A DNA stretch of 64,000 nucleotides from DAISKN01 sp963716925 (GTDB lineage: Bacteria > Acidobacteriota > Vicinamibacteria > Marinacidobacterales > SMYC01), in the NCBI GenBank assembly GCA_963716925.1, contig CAVQUX010000024.1, positions 124,001 through 188,000 of the forward strand. Reading direction: 5' to 3'. Below, in pieces: positions 36,374 to 45,209 of the stretch. The notes beneath the pieces were generated by a model. The model was not told the origin of the DNA. It saw only the letters and a program-made list of their open reading frames with translations, and did not search any database. Both the position numbers and the translations under genes were made by a program. Position 1 is the first letter of the stretch; every line of letters starts with the position of its first letter.

Positions 36374-37633
36374 ATGAAACGAGAAACCTCGCGCCGGTCT
36401 TTTCTCGCGGAGATGGCGGCAGCGGCCGCGGTGGTTCCGGCAGCCTTTCGAGGCTCGGAGGCTCTCGCAGGGAGCGAGCTCGACGGCGAGTCCTACTGGA
36501 GTCTCGTCCGGGCGCAGTTCTCCTTCACCGAGGAGAAGGTCCCGATGAACGCGGCGAACCTCTGCCCCTCGCCCCGGGCGGTCGCCGAGCGGGTGAGCGA
36601 GCTCACCGCCGACATCGATCGGGATTGCTCCTTCAACAACCGGGCGAAGTTCGTCGACCTCCTCGAGAGCTCGCGAGCGAAGGTCGCGGGACAGCTCGGG
36701 GTCAGTCCGGAGGAGATCGCACTCGTCCGGAACACGAGCGAGGCCAACAACACCATCAACAACGGCCTCGATCTCGACTCCGGCGACGAGATCGTTCTCT
36801 GGGAGCAGAACCATCCGACGAACAACGTCGCCTGGGACGTGAGGGCCAAGCGCTTCGGGCTTTCGATCGTACGGGTCTCGACGCCGGCGGAGCCGAAGAG
36901 CGCGAAGGAGCTGGTCGATGCCTTCGTTTCCTCCTTCACTCCGAAGACGCGGGTCCTCGCCATCACCCACGTTTCGAACGTGAGCGGGGTGAGGTTGCCC
37001 GCGCGCGAGCTCGTTTCCGCCGCGCACCAGCGCGGGATCTACGTGCATCTCGACGGAGCCCAGAGCTGGGGCGCCCTCAACGTGAACCTGAGGAACATCG
37101 GGTGCGACTCCTACTCCGCCTCCGCTCACAAGTGGTTCATGGGACCGAAGGAGGCCGGGGTTCTCTACGTCAAGGAAGAGAACATTCCCCGAATCTGGCC
37201 GAACATCGTTGCCCCGGGCTGGGGCAGCGACGTCGATCCCGACGTCAAGGGAGCGCGCAAGTTCGAGTCACTGGGACAACGGGACGACTCCTGTCTGGCC
37301 GCCGTCGGGACGACGGTCGACTTCCACCGCTCGATCGGGCAAGACCGCGTGGAGTCTCGCGTGCTCGAGCTCGCGACCGCATTGAAGAGCGGCCTTGCGG
37401 CGAAGAATTTCTCGCTCGTGACTCCGCTCGACCCGGAAATGTCGGGCGGGGTTTGCATCCTGAAGGTGAAGGGCAGGAAGAGCGGAGAAATCGTCAACCG
37501 ACTCTATGGAGAACATGGAATCGCGGCTGCGGGAGCCGGCGGACTGAGGCTCTGTCCCCACGTATACAACACCATGGAGCACATCGAGCGCGCGATCGCC
37601 GCCGTGGACGCGCTTCGCGCGGAGTTCGCTTGA
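36374..37633 (+). CDS. Class V aminotransferase with Tat signal
   Basis: ATG 36374 (GGAGG upstream) begins a twin-arginine signal: KRETSRRSFLAEMAAAAAVV. The mature enzyme is a PLP-dependent fold I protein of the class V group (CefD/NifS-like): EIALVRNTSEANNTINNGLD, DEIVLWEQNHPTNNVAWDV, IYVHLDGAQSWGALNVNLRN, and the Schiff-base lysine in SYSASAHKWFMGPKEAG. It resembles isopenicillin N epimerase-like or desulfurase-like enzymes; the substrate is not known. A Tat-exported PLP enzyme is unusual but recurs in this subgroup. It ends seven bases before the peroxiredoxin gene, suggesting one operon. Confidence 0.85.
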   Translation: MKRETSRRSFLAEMAAAAAVVPAAFRGSEALAGSELDGESYWSLVRAQFSFTEEKVPMNAANLCPSPRAVAERVSELTADIDRDCSFNNRAKFVDLLESSRAKVAGQLGVSPEEIALVRNTSEANNTINNGLDLDSGDEIVLWEQNHPTNNVAWDVRAKRFGLSIVRVSTPAEPKSAKELVDAFVSSFTPKTRVLAITHVSNVSGVRLPARELVSAAHQRGIYVHLDGAQSWGALNVNLRNIGCDSYSASAHKWFMGPKEAGVLYVKEENIPRIWPNIVAPGWGSDVDPDVKGARKFESLGQRDDSCLAAVGTTVDFHRSIGQDRVESRVLELATALKSGLAAKNFSLVTPLDPEMSGGVCILKVKGRKSGEIVNRLYGEHGIAAAGAGGLRLCPHVYNTMEHIERAIAAVDALRAEFA

Positions 37634-37640
37634 CCCGGCC

Positions 37641-38078
37641 ATGATCGACAAAGGAAACAAAGCTCCCGATTTCGAGGTCAAGGATCACCGGGGAAATCTC
37701 GTTCGGCTGAGGGACTACCTCGGGAAGATCGTGGTGCTCTGGTTCTATCCCAAGGCCGATACCCCCGGCTGAACCGCCGAAGGTTGCGGGTTCCGCGACA
37801 ACATCCGGAAGTACGAGGAGAAGAATGCGCAGATTCTCGGGGTCAGCTTCGACACGGAGAAGGAAAATCGGGCTTTCGCCGAGAAGTTCGATTTCAACTT
37901 CCCGCTCCTCTGCGATACCAGCCGGGAGATCGGGCTCGCCTACGGCGCTTGCGACAGCCGGGACGCCGCCTACGCGAAGCGCGTGAGCTACGTCATCGGT
38001 CCCGACGGGAACGTCCTCGCCGTCTATCCCAAAGTCGATGCCGCGAAGCATCCCGAGGAAGTCCTGAAGAGCCTCTAA
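37641..38078 (+). CDS. Peroxiredoxin (BCP/AhpC-TSA type) with selenocysteine (TGA) at the catalytic position
   Basis: The frame from ATG 37641 to TAA 38078 codes 145 residues and contains one in-frame TGA at 37770-37772 (residue 44). The surrounding sequence is IVVLWFYPKADTPG-U-TAEGCGFRDNI, where BCP/PrxQ enzymes have TPGCTxEAC. The TGA therefore replaces exactly the peroxidatic cysteine, and the resolving Cys49 is kept. Downstream coding is fully conserved (ILGVSFDTEKENRAFAEKFD, FPLLCDTSREIGLAYGACDS, VSYVIGPDGNVLAVYPKVDA). A SECIS-like hairpin follows at 37783-37799. Selenocysteine peroxiredoxins (PrxU) are a known family. The enzyme would reduce peroxides with thiol donors in the cytoplasm. 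An unaware gene caller splits or misses it. Confidence 0.88.
37783..37799 (+). promoter_or_regulatory. SECIS-like hairpin for selenocysteine insertion
   Basis: GTTGCGG (37783-37789) pairs with CCGCGAC (37793-37799) as seven base pairs, including one U-G pair, closed by the three-base loop GTT. The loop begins with G and lies 17 bases after the UGA. Bacterial SECIS elements usually have a 3-14-base loop, a G among its first two bases and 16-37 bases from the UGA, so all three criteria fit. Confidence 0.7.
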
Positions 38079-38221
38079 TTCAGGATGACTCGGGGTCCCT
38101 CGCCCACGCGGCGTGGGATCCACCCTACGCCCCGGGCTCGGGCGCATTCTCGCAATCCATTGGCCCGCCGGCATTTGAACGGAGAGCGGGGCCGGTATTT
38201 CTCTTGCAGTCAGTCGACTGC

Positions 38222-38701
38222 ATGTCGAAACTACCCCCCGGTTTCGCGATCCTTCTCTTCCTTTTCGCCGCAAACGACGCTCTTTCGACGGAAAAGCCCG
38301 AGCTGGAGCGGCCGATCCAGCCGACTCCGGACGAGCTCGAGCAGTTCGAGCTTCCCCGGCCCGACCGACCGGCGGACGGCGCGTCGCTTCCTGTTGAAGG
38401 CTCTCCAATCTTCGATTTCACCGGAGTCGGGCTCTTCGCCGCCTCCGCCGCCGACTTCGCGAGCACGGAATGGGGCATCTCCCGCGGACTTCAGGAAGGA
38501 AATCCCGTCGCCTCCCAGCGCGGAATCCGCCTGGTTCACCACGTGGTCGGACCGGCGGCCGTCTACTGGACGACGGAGCGCCTCCAGAGGAGCGGGAAGA
38601 CGAAGCTCGCTCTCGGGCTTCGAGTCGCCCTCATGGTCGCCTACAGCTATGCCGCGATCCACAACCTCAGGCAGGTCGGAGAGCTTCCCGTCTCTCCCTG
38701 A
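38222..38701 (+). CDS. Small membrane/exported protein, DUF5658-like
   Basis: The 159-residue protein starts MSKLPPGFAILLFLFAANDA, a signal-like segment, followed by an acidic Pro-rich linker. The C-terminal half (FTGVGLFAASAADFASTEWG, GLQEGNPVASQRGIR, and a second helix LALGLRVALMVAYSYAAIHN) looks like the DUF5658-type pattern, in which an Asp-x-x-Ser/Thr helix is followed by an E/Q-GNP motif. Function is unknown. Confidence 0.6.
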   Translation: MSKLPPGFAILLFLFAANDALSTEKPELERPIQPTPDELEQFELPRPDRPADGASLPVEGSPIFDFTGVGLFAASAADFASTEWGISRGLQEGNPVASQRGIRLVHHVVGPAAVYWTTERLQRSGKTKLALGLRVALMVAYSYAAIHNLRQVGELPVSP

Positions 38702-38726
38702 TCGTCGCTCCCGCTTCCGCGACCCC

Positions 38727-38755
38727 TTGACATTGCAAGATAAATGCCGTTTCAT
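38727..38755 (+). promoter_or_regulatory. Candidate promoter of the cysteine dioxygenase gene
   Basis: A perfect TTGACA (38727-38732) is followed after 17 bases by TTTCAT (38750-38755), with the better-looking TCATAC two bases further. It lies just after the preceding stop and before the dioxygenase gene. Confidence 0.4.
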
Positions 38756-38790
38756 ACGATAGTTCCGACCAGTTGGGGCACGAGGAGTCC

Positions 38791-39351
38791 GTGACGCGCC
38801 ACGTGGGTTTCGAGCACCTCATCGATGATCTGAAACGCTTCGCCGCCGGGGGATTTCCGGTAACCGAAGTACACAAGTACCTGGCAGAGACCCTCATGGA
38901 CCAGGTGTCGCTCGAGCCTTATCTCAACTATTGCGGCGAGCATTACACGCGCAACCTGGTCCACAAGGACGAGGACTTCGAGCTCCTCGTCATTTGCTGG
39001 GGACAGGGGCAGAGAGCTCCCATCCACGGGCACGAGGGAGAGCTCTGTTTCGCACGGGTGGAGCGTGGAAGGCTCCGTTTCTCGAACTATTCGATGCTTT
39101 CCGAAGACCCCGTCCGTCTGCGGCCCACGGGCGCACCCATCGACGGGACCATTGGTTTTCTGGACGGTCCCGCGGACCTCCACGCGGTTTCGAACCCGCA
39201 CGAGTTCGGAGAGAACGCGGCGAGTCTCCACGTTTACTCGAGGCCCTACGCCGAGTGCGACATCTACGACTCGGAATCGGGTCCGCGGCGCCGGGTGAAG
39301 CTGGCGTACGACAGCATTCGAGGAAAACCCGTCGAGCGAGCCCGAGGCTGA
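38791..39351 (+). CDS. cdoA: Cysteine dioxygenase-type cupin
   Basis: The protein (about 186 residues) carries the CDO metal site: PIHGHEGELCFARVERGRLR, with HxH and a Cys in the place of the crosslinked Cys, and the third His in GPADLHAVSNPHEFGENAAS. The tail SLHVYSRPYAECDIYD is also typical of type I CDO. It oxidises L-cysteine (or 3-mercaptopropionate in close relatives) to the sulfinate. GTG 38791 is chosen because GAGGAG lies directly before it; a TTG at 38773 would add six residues. Confidence 0.85.
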   Translation: MTRHVGFEHLIDDLKRFAAGGFPVTEVHKYLAETLMDQVSLEPYLNYCGEHYTRNLVHKDEDFELLVICWGQGQRAPIHGHEGELCFARVERGRLRFSNYSMLSEDPVRLRPTGAPIDGTIGFLDGPADLHAVSNPHEFGENAASLHVYSRPYAECDIYDSESGPRRRVKLAYDSIRGKPVERARG

Positions 39352-39352
39352 T

Positions 39353-41476
39353 TTGGTCGAGATCAATCACAAGGAGCGCTTTCTCCGAGTCAAGATTCTC
39401 TATTACGGACCGGCGGCGGGAGGCAAGACCACGAGCCTCCAGATGCTGCACCGGCACGCGAGAGCCGACCGCCGGCAGGAGCTGGTCTCCGTCAACACCG
39501 CCCAGGACCGCACCATCCTCTTCGATCTCCTCCCTCTCTCCACCCCCGCGTTCCGCAGCTACGAGCTCCGCTTCCAGGTGGTGGCGGTGCCGGGCCAGAA
39601 GTTCTACGGCGCGACGCGAAAGATGCTCCTGAAGAACGCGGACAGCATCGTGTTCGTCGCGAACTCCGCGACCGACCGCTGGCAGGAGAATCTCCAGAGC
39701 ATGAAGGAGATGACGGAGTACCTGCTGGACCACGGCATCGAGCCCTCATCGATACCGATGGTGTTCCAGTACAACAAGCGGGACCTCCCGGACACCACCG
39801 ACCACAAGATCATGGAGCGCGGCCTGAACGCGCGCGGAGCTCCGAGCTTCGAGTCGGTCGCGACCGAGGGACGGGGTGTGCTCGAGTCCTTCGGCGCGAT
39901 CCTCGAGCGCACGATGACCGAGCTCGCCACCCGCTACAAGATTGGCGAGAACATGGGCGACGCCCGTTCCGCCAAGGATTGGTCGACGCGCACGATGCTC
40001 GAAGTCTTCGGAACGACCCTCGAGCAGCTCCAACGGGCGAAGGAGCCACCGTACCCGCCGGCGGGACCCGCGCCCACGCGGGTTTTTCGAGTGAAGGCTC
40101 CGCAGCTGTCTCCCGCGGCACCCATGGAATCGGGTTTCCCGAACCAGGCGCCGCCGGTGCACTCCCTTCCGCAGGGGGCAATCCAGCTCGACACCAAGTC
40201 CGCGAACGCCATGGTGGAGAGCTACGCCGAGGCGGCCTCGAGCCTCGCCGACCATATCAGCGAGCTGAAAGAGCAGACGCAGCTCGAGTCCCGCAAGGTG
40301 GAGACCTACCGCGCCGTCGCCGACGTCGCGAAGAAGCTCTTCAAAGCCACTCCGGACGAGACGCCGGTGCTCCTCGAGGGGCTCGTGGGCTCGCTCGCTC
40401 AGTCGCTGCGGTGCGGCCAGGCCTCGCTCAGCCTCATCCGCCCCGATGGGAATTTCGAGCAGGTCGTGGGACTCGGACTTCCCGTGGACCCTCTGGAAGG
40501 AGCGCGCACCCCTGGAGGAAGACCTCTCGGCCAGGCCCTCGTCGACGGCCAGAAGCCGATGCTCCAGCTCCGCGGCCAGGCGGGAGCCCTCGAGGATGCG
40601 ATGGATCGAGCCGGGCTCGATTGCGTTGCCGTCCTCGCCCTGCCGATGCTCACCCCGGTGCACGCCATCGGGCTTCTTACGTTCTACCTCCCCCAGGAAG
40701 CCCCGGCGCCGAACCAGGAGACCATCGAGCACCTGGAGCGCGTGGTCCTCGAGCTCACGATGGCTCTCGAAGTCATCTCCGACTCCCACGCGTCGGAGTC
40801 GCTGAAACAGAGCCTGAGGAGCGCCTTTCGCGGACGAGTGGCCGAAGGGGCCGCCTACGGGCTCGACGTTCCCATCTCGGGAATCGACGCCGCGCTCGTG
40901 CGCCTGCGCGCGCGCCCGGACGTCCCGCCTTTCGTCCAGCAGGAGTTCTCTCAGGTCGAGTCAGCGCTTTCGAACGTGAAGTTCATGCGCCAGACGCTCC
41001 TCGACCTGCGATCGGGGCGCCTCCCCGGCCGGGTCCCCACGCCTCTCAATGAGATCCTCGCCCGGCTCGAAAGCGAGCTCTCGCCCGCTTTGGCCGAGCA
41101 GGGCATTCGATTCCTCGTCGAGATCAAGCCCGGCGTGCGGCCGGTCTACGCCGAGCCCTATCTCCTGCGGGGGCTCCTTTACACCATCATCGACAACTCG
41201 CGCCGGCGGCTCGCGGGAGCCGGGGGCGGCGTCATCCGCATCCTGGTGCAGCCCGATACCCACGGCGCCCGGCTTTCGATCTTCGACAACCTGATCGCCG
41301 TCTCGAACGCCCTATCGGCGCCCGCGCGCTTTCTCTCCTGGCCGCTCGAGCGGAGGCTCACCGACGTCACCAACGAGCTCATGCAGAGCGTGGTCGAGTA
41401 CTTCCAGGGCCGATGGGCGGAAGAGACTCGAGAGACCATCGGAACGGTGCGGACCATCGTTCTTCCGACTTCGTGA
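39353..41476 (+). CDS. MglA-like GTPase fused to GAF and histidine-kinase-like ATPase regions
   Basis: The 707-residue protein starts (TTG) MVEINHKERFLRVKILYYGP, an MglA-type N-terminus, with the P-loop GPAAGGKTTS at residues 19-28, FQVVAVPGQKFYGATRKMLL (switch II) and MVFQYNKRDLP (G4). A linker of about 80 residues is followed by a coiled-coil segment (AMVESYAEAASSLADHISEL), then a GAF-like domain at about 320-470 (LAQSLRCGQASLSLIRPDGN, DCVAVLALPMLTPVHAIGLL). The C-terminus (VYAEPYLLRGLLYTIIDNSR, GVIRILVQPDTHGARLSIFD) resembles the N and G1 boxes of an HATPase domain but lacks a clear phospho-acceptor His. It may link a polarity GTPase to a sensor. Fusion function is inference. Confidence 0.8.
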   Translation: MVEINHKERFLRVKILYYGPAAGGKTTSLQMLHRHARADRRQELVSVNTAQDRTILFDLLPLSTPAFRSYELRFQVVAVPGQKFYGATRKMLLKNADSIVFVANSATDRWQENLQSMKEMTEYLLDHGIEPSSIPMVFQYNKRDLPDTTDHKIMERGLNARGAPSFESVATEGRGVLESFGAILERTMTELATRYKIGENMGDARSAKDWSTRTMLEVFGTTLEQLQRAKEPPYPPAGPAPTRVFRVKAPQLSPAAPMESGFPNQAPPVHSLPQGAIQLDTKSANAMVESYAEAASSLADHISELKEQTQLESRKVETYRAVADVAKKLFKATPDETPVLLEGLVGSLAQSLRCGQASLSLIRPDGNFEQVVGLGLPVDPLEGARTPGGRPLGQALVDGQKPMLQLRGQAGALEDAMDRAGLDCVAVLALPMLTPVHAIGLLTFYLPQEAPAPNQETIEHLERVVLELTMALEVISDSHASESLKQSLRSAFRGRVAEGAAYGLDVPISGIDAALVRLRARPDVPPFVQQEFSQVESALSNVKFMRQTLLDLRSGRLPGRVPTPLNEILARLESELSPALAEQGIRFLVEIKPGVRPVYAEPYLLRGLLYTIIDNSRRRLAGAGGGVIRILVQPDTHGARLSIFDNLIAVSNALSAPARFLSWPLERRLTDVTNELMQSVVEYFQGRWAEETRETIGTVRTIVLPTS

Positions 41477-41494
41477 CCCTGTCCGCGGCTGACG

Positions 41495-43654
41495 CTATCG
41501 GGCATCCACGACGCAGCGGAACCCGATCGTCCCCGAGCGATCTCGGGAGGGCGACATCAGCAGGTACTTCGCGTGCCGATCCAGACGGTATGCCGGAGGG
41601 AAGTACCAGAACGATCCTTGCGGCTGGTAGGAGCTGCCCCCGCGGAGGACCGCCGCCCGCGTGTGCTCGTCCCGATACTCGTCCGTCCATTGCCAGACGT
41701 TTCCCACCAGGTCCATCACGCCGAACGGGCTCGCGCCGCGCGGGTGAGAGTCGACGGCATCGGGATACGGCGCGCTCCGGCCTTTCTCCGGGACCGGCAC
41801 CGCAGCTTCGTCCCACTCGTTCCCCCATGGATAGAGGCGGCCGTCGCCTCCCTGGGCCGCGTATTGCCATTCCCACTCGTGCGGTAACCGTTTGCCCGCC
41901 CATGCCGCGTAGGCGCGCGCGTCCTCGAGGGAAACCCAGGTGACGGGCTGGTCGGCGGAGGATGGAACGTAGGTTCCGTCGTTCCAGTGTTTGAGAAAAT
42001 TGTGGGGATCGCCGGGGTGGTACGCTGTTTCCTCCAGGAATCGTTTGAACTCGGCGTTGGTCACGGGATGCCGATCGATATAAAAGGGCTCGATTGCGAG
42101 CCGCCTCTGGTGGTGAAGCCGCGGCGAGTTTTCCCAGGGGAATTGCACGTCGACCCCGTCCCGATCGTCGTCTTCGATGGCTACGCCGGAAACACGGAAA
42201 TCGAATTCGGAGCCGGGGACGAGAATCATTCCCGCCGGGGGCGCGGTTGCTCGCCGGGTCGCCGCGATCTCGACCAGCTTCTGCGCCGGCGGCTGCCAGA
42301 CGTTCGAGAAGCTCTCGAGCGAAACTCCGCCCATGGAGCGCGTCCGCTCGAGATGCCCGGCGAGGGCCGTCGGTAGCGCATCCGAGGGCGCGCTCAGAAC
42401 GGCACCGAAGCCGCGGGCTTCGAGGGCGAACCTCAAGGTCGCGATGTCGCCTTCCAGCTCGGGAGCGAGCTCCGCGCCGCGCCAGAGGTCGTAGTACTTC
42501 GTCCCCGGCTCGTGCCTCCTCTCGAGTTGGGTCCCCTTCGCCTCGTACTCGGTGCGATTCACCAGAGTCCACAGGGCGACGTTCCCCTGGGAGAACCGGC
42601 TCGCGAAGACTCCACGCTGGATCGCGGGCGCGTAGGGTTCCCATTCGCGGCTCACGAGAAGCGGTGCGAACGCCCGCTCGATGGCGCCGATCCGGCGGAG
42701 GGCCTCCGCGTCTCGCGGCGTGATCCCGTTCCAGTTGCCCCAGACGTTCTCCCAGGCGACATAGCCCGAGCCGTTGAAGAACGCGTGCTGCAGCTCCTCC
42801 GTCCGATCCCGGGCGTGGCGTCTCACGAGATGAACCATGTGGCGCGGCTCGAGCCATTTGTGATGACTCACCGTGGGCACGAACGAGGTGCTCCATTCCT
42901 CGCCCCAGGTCATGAGGTTCCAGGCGAGCGCGGAATCGAGCAGAGCGTTTTGCGGCTCGAGCGCCAGCGGGTGCGAGAGTCGCTCGGCCTCCCGCTCCCA
43001 GGCGGGGGGAAGAGAGTCGTAGGTGTCGCCGTAGAGCCCGTCGGCTCCGACTTCGGCCAGCAGGCGCGTCAGGACCGTCCAATGGGCCGCGCCTTCCTCG
43101 CGAGTGCCCAGGTCCCAGGGCAGGTGGGCGAAGAGCACCTTCACCCCGCGGCGATGAAACGCGCCGACGACATCGCGGAGCGCATCAATCCCCCCGGGAA
43201 CGTCCCGCAGGAGATCGAACTGGTTGCGATGGTCGACGCCCAGATTCGGGTAGCCGTGCCAGAGGATCACGCAGTCGACGCCGCCGTAGCGGGCCGCCAG
43301 GTCGTCGAGGAAACGATCCACGGTGTACTGCCTGCGGTCGACATCGTACAAGTAGCGGTCCCAGATCAAGAGCTTCGTCTCGACGAACGCGCGCTGGGTC
43401 CAGGCGAGCTCGGGGCGCTCGTACAGCGCGCCGTCGAAACCCATCTTGACCAGCCTCTGCTCGCGCCAGCGTTCGAGCTCGACCCGCCAGTTGGACGCGT
43501 CCTCCGGTGTTTCCGGTCCCGGGATCTGTCCGCCGAGCCGCGACAGCTCGTAGGTCTTCGTGACCAGCGGCCGATAGCGGGAGTCCTGAGCGTGGAGGAG
43601 CGAGGCGCCGAGCAGGAGCGCGACCGCACACGAACGCAGGCCGCGGACGTTCAT
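41495..43654 (-). CDS. Exported glycosidase-like protein with C-terminal formylglycine-generating-enzyme (FGE) domain
   Basis: The 719-residue protein has a signal peptide (MNVRGLRSCAVALLLGASLL, cut after LHA). Residues about 20-470 look like a TIM-barrel glycoside hydrolase-like region (VDCVILWHGYPNLGVDHRNQ, VKVLFAHLPWDLGTREEGAA, GADGLYGDTYDSLPPAWERE). I cannot name the family. Residues 480-719 are an FGE-sulfatase domain: MILVPGSEFDFRVSG, FYIDRHPVTNAEFKRFLEET, RLPHEWEWQYAAQGGDGRLY, LVGNVWQWTDEYRDEHTRAA and DRSGTIGFRCVVDA. Only one domain Cys is evident, so true formylglycine activity is doubtful; many such domains are binding modules. It overlaps the MFS stop by four bases. Confidence 0.75.
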   Translation of the reverse strand: MNVRGLRSCAVALLLGASLLHAQDSRYRPLVTKTYELSRLGGQIPGPETPEDASNWRVELERWREQRLVKMGFDGALYERPELAWTQRAFVETKLLIWDRYLYDVDRRQYTVDRFLDDLAARYGGVDCVILWHGYPNLGVDHRNQFDLLRDVPGGIDALRDVVGAFHRRGVKVLFAHLPWDLGTREEGAAHWTVLTRLLAEVGADGLYGDTYDSLPPAWEREAERLSHPLALEPQNALLDSALAWNLMTWGEEWSTSFVPTVSHHKWLEPRHMVHLVRRHARDRTEELQHAFFNGSGYVAWENVWGNWNGITPRDAEALRRIGAIERAFAPLLVSREWEPYAPAIQRGVFASRFSQGNVALWTLVNRTEYEAKGTQLERRHEPGTKYYDLWRGAELAPELEGDIATLRFALEARGFGAVLSAPSDALPTALAGHLERTRSMGGVSLESFSNVWQPPAQKLVEIAATRRATAPPAGMILVPGSEFDFRVSGVAIEDDDRDGVDVQFPWENSPRLHHQRRLAIEPFYIDRHPVTNAEFKRFLEETAYHPGDPHNFLKHWNDGTYVPSSADQPVTWVSLEDARAYAAWAGKRLPHEWEWQYAAQGGDGRLYPWGNEWDEAAVPVPEKGRSAPYPDAVDSHPRGASPFGVMDLVGNVWQWTDEYRDEHTRAAVLRGGSSYQPQGSFWYFPPAYRLDRHAKYLLMSPSRDRSGTIGFRCVVDAR

Positions 43655-45208
43655 TCCTGGACGGCGACGACGCCGTGTCTCGCGGCGTAGATCGCAGCGG
43701 TGAACAGGCCGCCTATCGCGATGAACGCCGCGATTCCGATGAGCTGGACCCAGTCGGTGACCTCGGTGGGACTGCGCATCTCGAGCGCGGCACGCCCGAG
43801 ATCGAACCCGACGTCCGGCGTTTCGCGCATCGTCTTGAGCGCCGCGAGAGCCGCGACGGAGAATACGGCGAGAATCCCGGCGAGAGCCGCACCCAGAGCT
43901 CCGCGCGCGACGAGCTCTCCCGGGGACAGCGGTCTCTTTCGCTCCGGCTCCCTGACCGTGAACTCCGGCTCCTTCACTCCGAGGGGAACGAATCTCGCGA
44001 GCATCGCGAGCCCCGGGATCCCCATCACCAGTGTCGAGAGAAAGAACGTCCGCCATCCGATGGCGTCGACCACGAAGCCGCTGATCGGCCCGGCGAGCAG
44101 CCGCGGGAGCGCGAACAGGCTCGAGAACAAAGCGTACTGGGTGGCGGAGAACCTCTTCTGCGTCATGCGAAGCAGGAGCACCGAGAACGCCCCCGTGCCC
44201 AGCCCCGAAGTGAAGAGCTCGAAGCCGGTGGCCGCATACATCATGGGAATCGACGGAGCCGAAAGACCGGCGAGCAGGAAATAGCCCACGTTCGAAAAAA
44301 TCTGGAGGACTCCGAAGACCCAGAGAGAATGCCCGAGGCCCACGAGAGTCGTGGTGACTCCTCCCAGGAGGCCGCCTGGAGATCGTGGCCACCATCCCGA
44401 TGGTCGAAAGCGCGACCCCTCGCTGATTGGAGTCGTAGCCCATGTCGATGAGAAACGGCCGCGTGAGTGCCTGGGCGAGCTGGTCGGCGAACTTGTAGAG
44501 GAAGACGAACGCGAGGATCTCGAGCGCGCGGTGCCGCGCGAGAAAACCGAGAAAGGGCTCCCACACGGCGTCTCGAAGGGTCTTCGGCGCCTCGACCTTC
44601 ACTTCGGGCTCGGGAGCGAGCCAGGTCAGGAACACCATGGCCAGGTAGACGAGCCCGAGAAGCGCGTTGACCGCGGCCCAGCCCCAACGCCCGGCGAGCG
44701 TGATGGAGACGCCTCCGGACACCAGCATCGCGGCGCGGTAGAACGCGAGCCTCGCTCCCGATGCCGGACCCTGCTCATCCTCCCGCAGCACGTCGACGGC
44801 GTAGGCGTCATAGGCGACGTCCTGCGACGCCGAAGCGAGAGCGATCGCGATGGCGATGGCCCCGACGACCCAGATCGCATCCGGATGGCTGCCGACGCCC
44901 GCGAGCGCGAGGCTCAGCACCGCGAGCGCGAGCTGCATGATGGCCATCCAGCCGCGGCGGCGTCCCCAGAACGGGGGGACGTAGCGATCCATGAGAGGCG
45001 ACCACAGGACCTTGAACGCCCACGGCACCTGCGCGAGGGAGAACAGGCCCACGATGCGGATGTCGACTCCGATGGAGCGCATCCAGTCGGGGATCGCGTA
45101 CCAGACGAGCCCCAGGGGAAGTCCCGAGGCGAACGAGAGCAGGGCGACCGCGGCCGTGCGCCAGGAGCCCATGGCCCGCGCGAGGTTTTCGAGCGCTCCG
45201 CCGCTCAC
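43651..45208 (-). CDS. AmpG-like MFS transporter, one frameshift
   Basis: The first part from GTG 45208 (one base after the glpD stop at 45210) has helices SWRTAAVALLSFASGLPLGL, AQVPWAFKVLWSPLMDRYVP and SQDVAYDAYAVDVLREDEQG, the AmpG pattern. Near 44385 one base is missing or added, and the frame resumes as GGLLGGVTTTLVGLGHSLWV through YFLLAGLSAPSIPMMYAATG and ALFSSLFALPRLLAGPISGF to 43651. The joined product is about 518 residues with 12-14 helices. AmpG imports muropeptides; this protein may import a similar solute. It lies between glpD and the FGE-domain gene on one strand. Confidence 0.8.
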
Positions 45209-45209
45209 C

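Noticed and set aside
37770..37772. TGA as an ordinary stop or a nonsense mutation
   Set aside because: It falls exactly on the catalytic position, downstream coding is fully conserved, and a SECIS-like hairpin follows.
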